25,370 bases of DNA, from positions 1 through 25,370 of the forward strand of contig FLMG01001747.1 in the NCBI GenBank assembly GCA_900088475.1. The letters are read 5' to 3'. Source of the DNA: Hyphochytrium catenoides (taxonomy: Eukaryota; Sar; Hyphochytriomycetes; Hyphochytriales; Hyphochytriaceae). This document shows positions 22,713 to 25,370 of the stretch, piece by piece (the first letter of the stretch is position 1; every line of letters begins with the position of its first letter). The notes under the pieces were generated by a model. That model saw nothing but the letters and a program-made list of their open reading frames with translations. It was not told the origin of the DNA and did no database searches. The position numbers were made by a program, and so were the translations under genes.

Positions 22713-24613
22713 GGCAACCAACCTCGGCACTTTTGGAGCTTTGCATTTGTGATAGAAACTACTGCGATCAGGAACAATCTAATGTATTCTTTCCAATATT
22801 CTTCAACTTCCTGAAACTATCCTAAAGCCTCAGTTTATACATAGAGAAGCTGCTTCGTCATTTATTTCATTCCGAAGTCTATGAAACTTCCTTTCTGGCG
22901 GTATTCTGATTGCGAATGACTAGCGCTCGAGGCAGAGATTCAATCATTGGGAAGGTCAAAATCTCTGCCGGAGGCTGGAGTGTCACTCTTCAACTTCACC
23001 AGGCAGCAGCGGCACCACCGCCATCAGCAGCGGGGCTAGGAAGCCTCCTAGGCTGCCCTCCACGAGCATTCTCCGGCTAACCCTCAGCTCGCCAACAGTT
23101 ATAGTCAGGGGAGAATAACGACGGAGTAGCTTGACGTGCAGTGAGGCTATAGAGCGTGGTCTGGTTGCTCACTAATCAATGTCAGCACTGTTTCTCCATT
23201 TATGCGCCAGCTGTGACAAGGGCCTGTGAAGCCAGCTTTGGTGGGAGGCCCTAGTTGAGGACCTTTGTAGACATGCATTTAGGGTCGATCAGACTTGCGG
23301 CGATGCTGGGCCTTTCGCGCACAGCGTTAGCTTCTTCCCCCGTCTCTTCTCTAACCCCAAGCATAGCGTCCTTTCCAGCAGTATCTTAGTCTCAAAGCTC
23401 CCAGATGTGCTTTCTCACCATCTCTTAGGGCTCGTTTGACTGTCCGAACGCATCGTTTACCTATCCCGCCCTCCTAACACTATAACTTTTCGCTTCATAA
23501 TTCTACCTATCGGATGCTTGACTGAGGGACAGCAGCGCTACCCTGGAAAGGGAAAGAAGTTGGCTTACCAGGGAGGGCGAGTCCCTCCCAATATAAGCTC
23601 TGGTGCTATGAAATCACTCTGCGTGGCACCTCCTACAATCTCTCGAACTCAAGCCATGGCAGAAGAGCTTCAACTAAGCGCTTAGCGATTCAGACTTAAG
23701 CGAGCACCACTGGCAACCTTCTTTGAGTACACAGCCGGACTAGTTAGATTAGAAGGCAAACTTCTTGTCAATGATTTAGTGGATGGGTTTCCAAAGGAGA
23801 GACGTGAACCGACGATGTGCTCTGGGACGTAAGGATCGCTATCAGCCCCGAAACGTCGTGGTGACACCCAAACCGGGCGGACGGTCACTTCTTCAAGCCT
23901 TGTGGTCGGTGTCGTCCACAACAGCTGCGCAGGGTTTACTACATGCGCATCAGAGCCTTTTTCAAAGGCAACGTTCAAACAGAGGAAGCGCCCTAGAGGA
24001 TAGCGGTATCTAAGGTTTATAGCTAACCCTCGGGCTCGTAAGCGCACCGAAGTCGTTGAAGCTAGTAGGGACAGCTGGAACATCCGGCAACCCCTGCCCC
24101 ACGTCCCGGTCCTTTCTCAGCGTGAGCTGCTATGCATTTTCTTCACTGATTATTGAGTTGCTACGCACGACCGGCGGGTTATACTATTGGCGTCGTGATT
24201 ATAGAAGCAAGACCTGACATGAAGGCGGAGAAACGGTCTCGCCATACCAGCGGCGCCGCTAGTACTGCCTTACTACACAGCGTGTCTTGTTATGCCGTCA
24301 AGAGCAGAGCAGCCAACATCTCCTGCACTACCAGCGCACACTCACTTCCGAGTGATGAGGGGCAGAAAGACGGAGCTTTTTCTCCTTTGCTGCACATTCG
24401 TCTTGCTTGCCTTCCTCGATGAGCAGCAGTCGCTACCCTGCTGCTGCTGCTGCGCCCGCTACATTCTCTACTGCGGCGTCAACGAGGAAGAATTTGACGG
24501 GATGATGGTAATTTTTTAGCTAGAAAGGTGGTGGCATATCATCGCAGATCATTGCCCTATGACCTAGAATCATCAGACCTACTTGGCGATGAGTTATTGA
24601 GTCAGCAAATGGT

Positions 24614-24710
24614 GATGACTCCTTGCTGCTACTGCACCTTACTAGCTCTACTATCTGTTGATGATGACTCCTTGCTACGGCACCTGAAGTAGCTCCTTTA
24701 TCTGTCACGT
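24614..24710. repeat. Imperfect tandem duplication of about 48 bp
   Basis: Two adjacent units start with GATGACTCCTTGCT (24614 and 24663) and share CTATCTGT/TTATCTGT near their ends, with small insertions and substitutions between them. Confidence 0.75.
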
Positions 24711-25068
24711 CGTCATCATCAAGAACCCAGCAAGTGGTCTGCTGCTCGCTTGCGTTTTCTTGGTGTTGTGTACACCGAAAGATGATGATGGGGCCGCTGA
24801 TGATAGTCAGTCGCTCCTGTCCTACGAGTGCTAATAGAACATCTGAGATAGTACGAAGAATCAACTGCAACGAAGGAGACGACGTAGTAGTAGGACAGCC
24901 TTGCAGAAGACGCTGTCGTGATGCGAAGGTGGTATGACATCGATAGAACAAGTGCGAGACCCAAGCAAGGAAGTGTAGGGCCAACAATGGTGATGAATAA
25001 ATGACGCCAGTGCGCCAGTGAGAATGTAATGACGATCGATGATTGAGCCAAGATGAAGGTGATCGGGG

Positions 25069-25086
25069 CAGCAGCAGCAGCAGCAG
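25069..25086. repeat. (CAG)6 trinucleotide repeat
   Basis: Six CAG units in a row. A shorter CTG-type run lies near 24430-24452. Confidence 0.9.
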
Positions 25087-25356
25087 GGATTGAGCTGCCA
25101 TGTGGATGTAGGGCAACTGATGGGCGCCAGCAGCGGCGGCGGGCGGGAAGAAGAAAGGTAAGACTGAGGAGAGCGAGGAGGATGGCAGAAGAAGAATAAA
25201 ACCCTTCAAACCGCATCATTCTGTATCTTATTACTATGACTACTCTCATTTGTCTACTTCTGCTACCCATTGTATAGTTATTACTCCGACCCCCGTCTCA
25301 CTAACAAACACTCGCACACCGCTGAAACAGTACTATTACTACCAAACATGATGGTG

Positions 25357-25367
25357 CCCCCCCCCCC
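25357..25367. repeat. C11 homopolymer at the window's right edge
   Basis: Eleven consecutive C residues three bases before the end of the window. Such tracts often mark an assembly break, so its true length is uncertain. Confidence 0.9.
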
Positions 25368-25370
25368 GAC

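Larger units (their letters stand above)
22713..25370. other. Gene-poor right end with low-complexity and decayed sequence
   Basis: No gene could be assembled here. A minus-strand frame ends at about 22988 after roughly 56 open codons. A plus-strand frame about 23437-23815 is broken by TAG at 23682-23684. A 133-codon minus-strand ORF spans 23682-24083. Two long overlapping minus-strand frames cover 24520-25270, rich in Ser, Leu and Ala. None shows a motif I recognise. Several short repeats are listed separately. The region could be decayed mobile DNA. Confidence 0.45.

Noticed and set aside
1-25370. tRNA, rRNA or CRISPR-like arrays
   Set aside because: No cloverleaf with recognisable A/B boxes, no rRNA sequence and no regularly spaced repeat array was seen by eye on either strand.

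Overview
This window looks like nuclear DNA of a eukaryote. Coding regions are cut into many short exons with GT...AG introns of about 50 to 460 nt that often end in pyrimidine-rich tracts. TAA, TAG and TGA all close recognisable genes, so the standard code fits. The gene families (SEC23, mitochondrial FAD glycerol-3-phosphate dehydrogenase, a REJ/GPS polycystin-1-like membrane protein, Ty1/copia debris) and the compact intron-rich layout suggest a protist or microalga. I cannot name the lineage from sequence alone. Most open frames of the window are shadows or pieces of exons. The gene models below were built by hand, requiring intron phases to match from exon to exon.

Layout, left to right. 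(1) Positions 2-9294, plus strand: the 3' part of a very intron-rich gene (about 27 exons, about 1,669 codons in the window). It encodes a polycystin-1-like receptor with tandem REJ-type repeats, a Cys-rich EGF-like knob, a GAIN-like region with a degenerate GPS, five membrane spans and a long hydrophilic tail. PLAT and the six-span channel are absent. (2) 9874-11419, plus: an unidentified 8-exon gene for a protein of about 223 aa with a strongly acidic C-terminus. (3) 12012-13480: decayed Ty1/copia pol fragments on opposite strands, abutting near 12990. (4) 13619-14225, minus: a four-exon gene for a protein of about 106 aa with one membrane span, divergent from SEC23. (5) 14377-17201, plus: SEC23 with a single intron and an unusual Gly/Pro/Gln/Tyr-rich N-terminal extension. 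(6) 17830-22482, minus: a complete 12-exon mitochondrial FAD glycerol-3-phosphate dehydrogenase of 602 aa, convergent with SEC23. (7) 22483-25370: mostly non-coding or decayed sequence with short repeats and a few weak coding-like stretches.

The genes are not an operon and share no evident pathway. SEC23 is a COPII coat subunit, the dehydrogenase feeds cytosolic reducing power to ubiquinone in mitochondria, and the polycystin-like protein is predicted at the cell surface. The most unusual items are the channel-less polycystin-1 architecture with its altered GPS, and the low-complexity head on SEC23.
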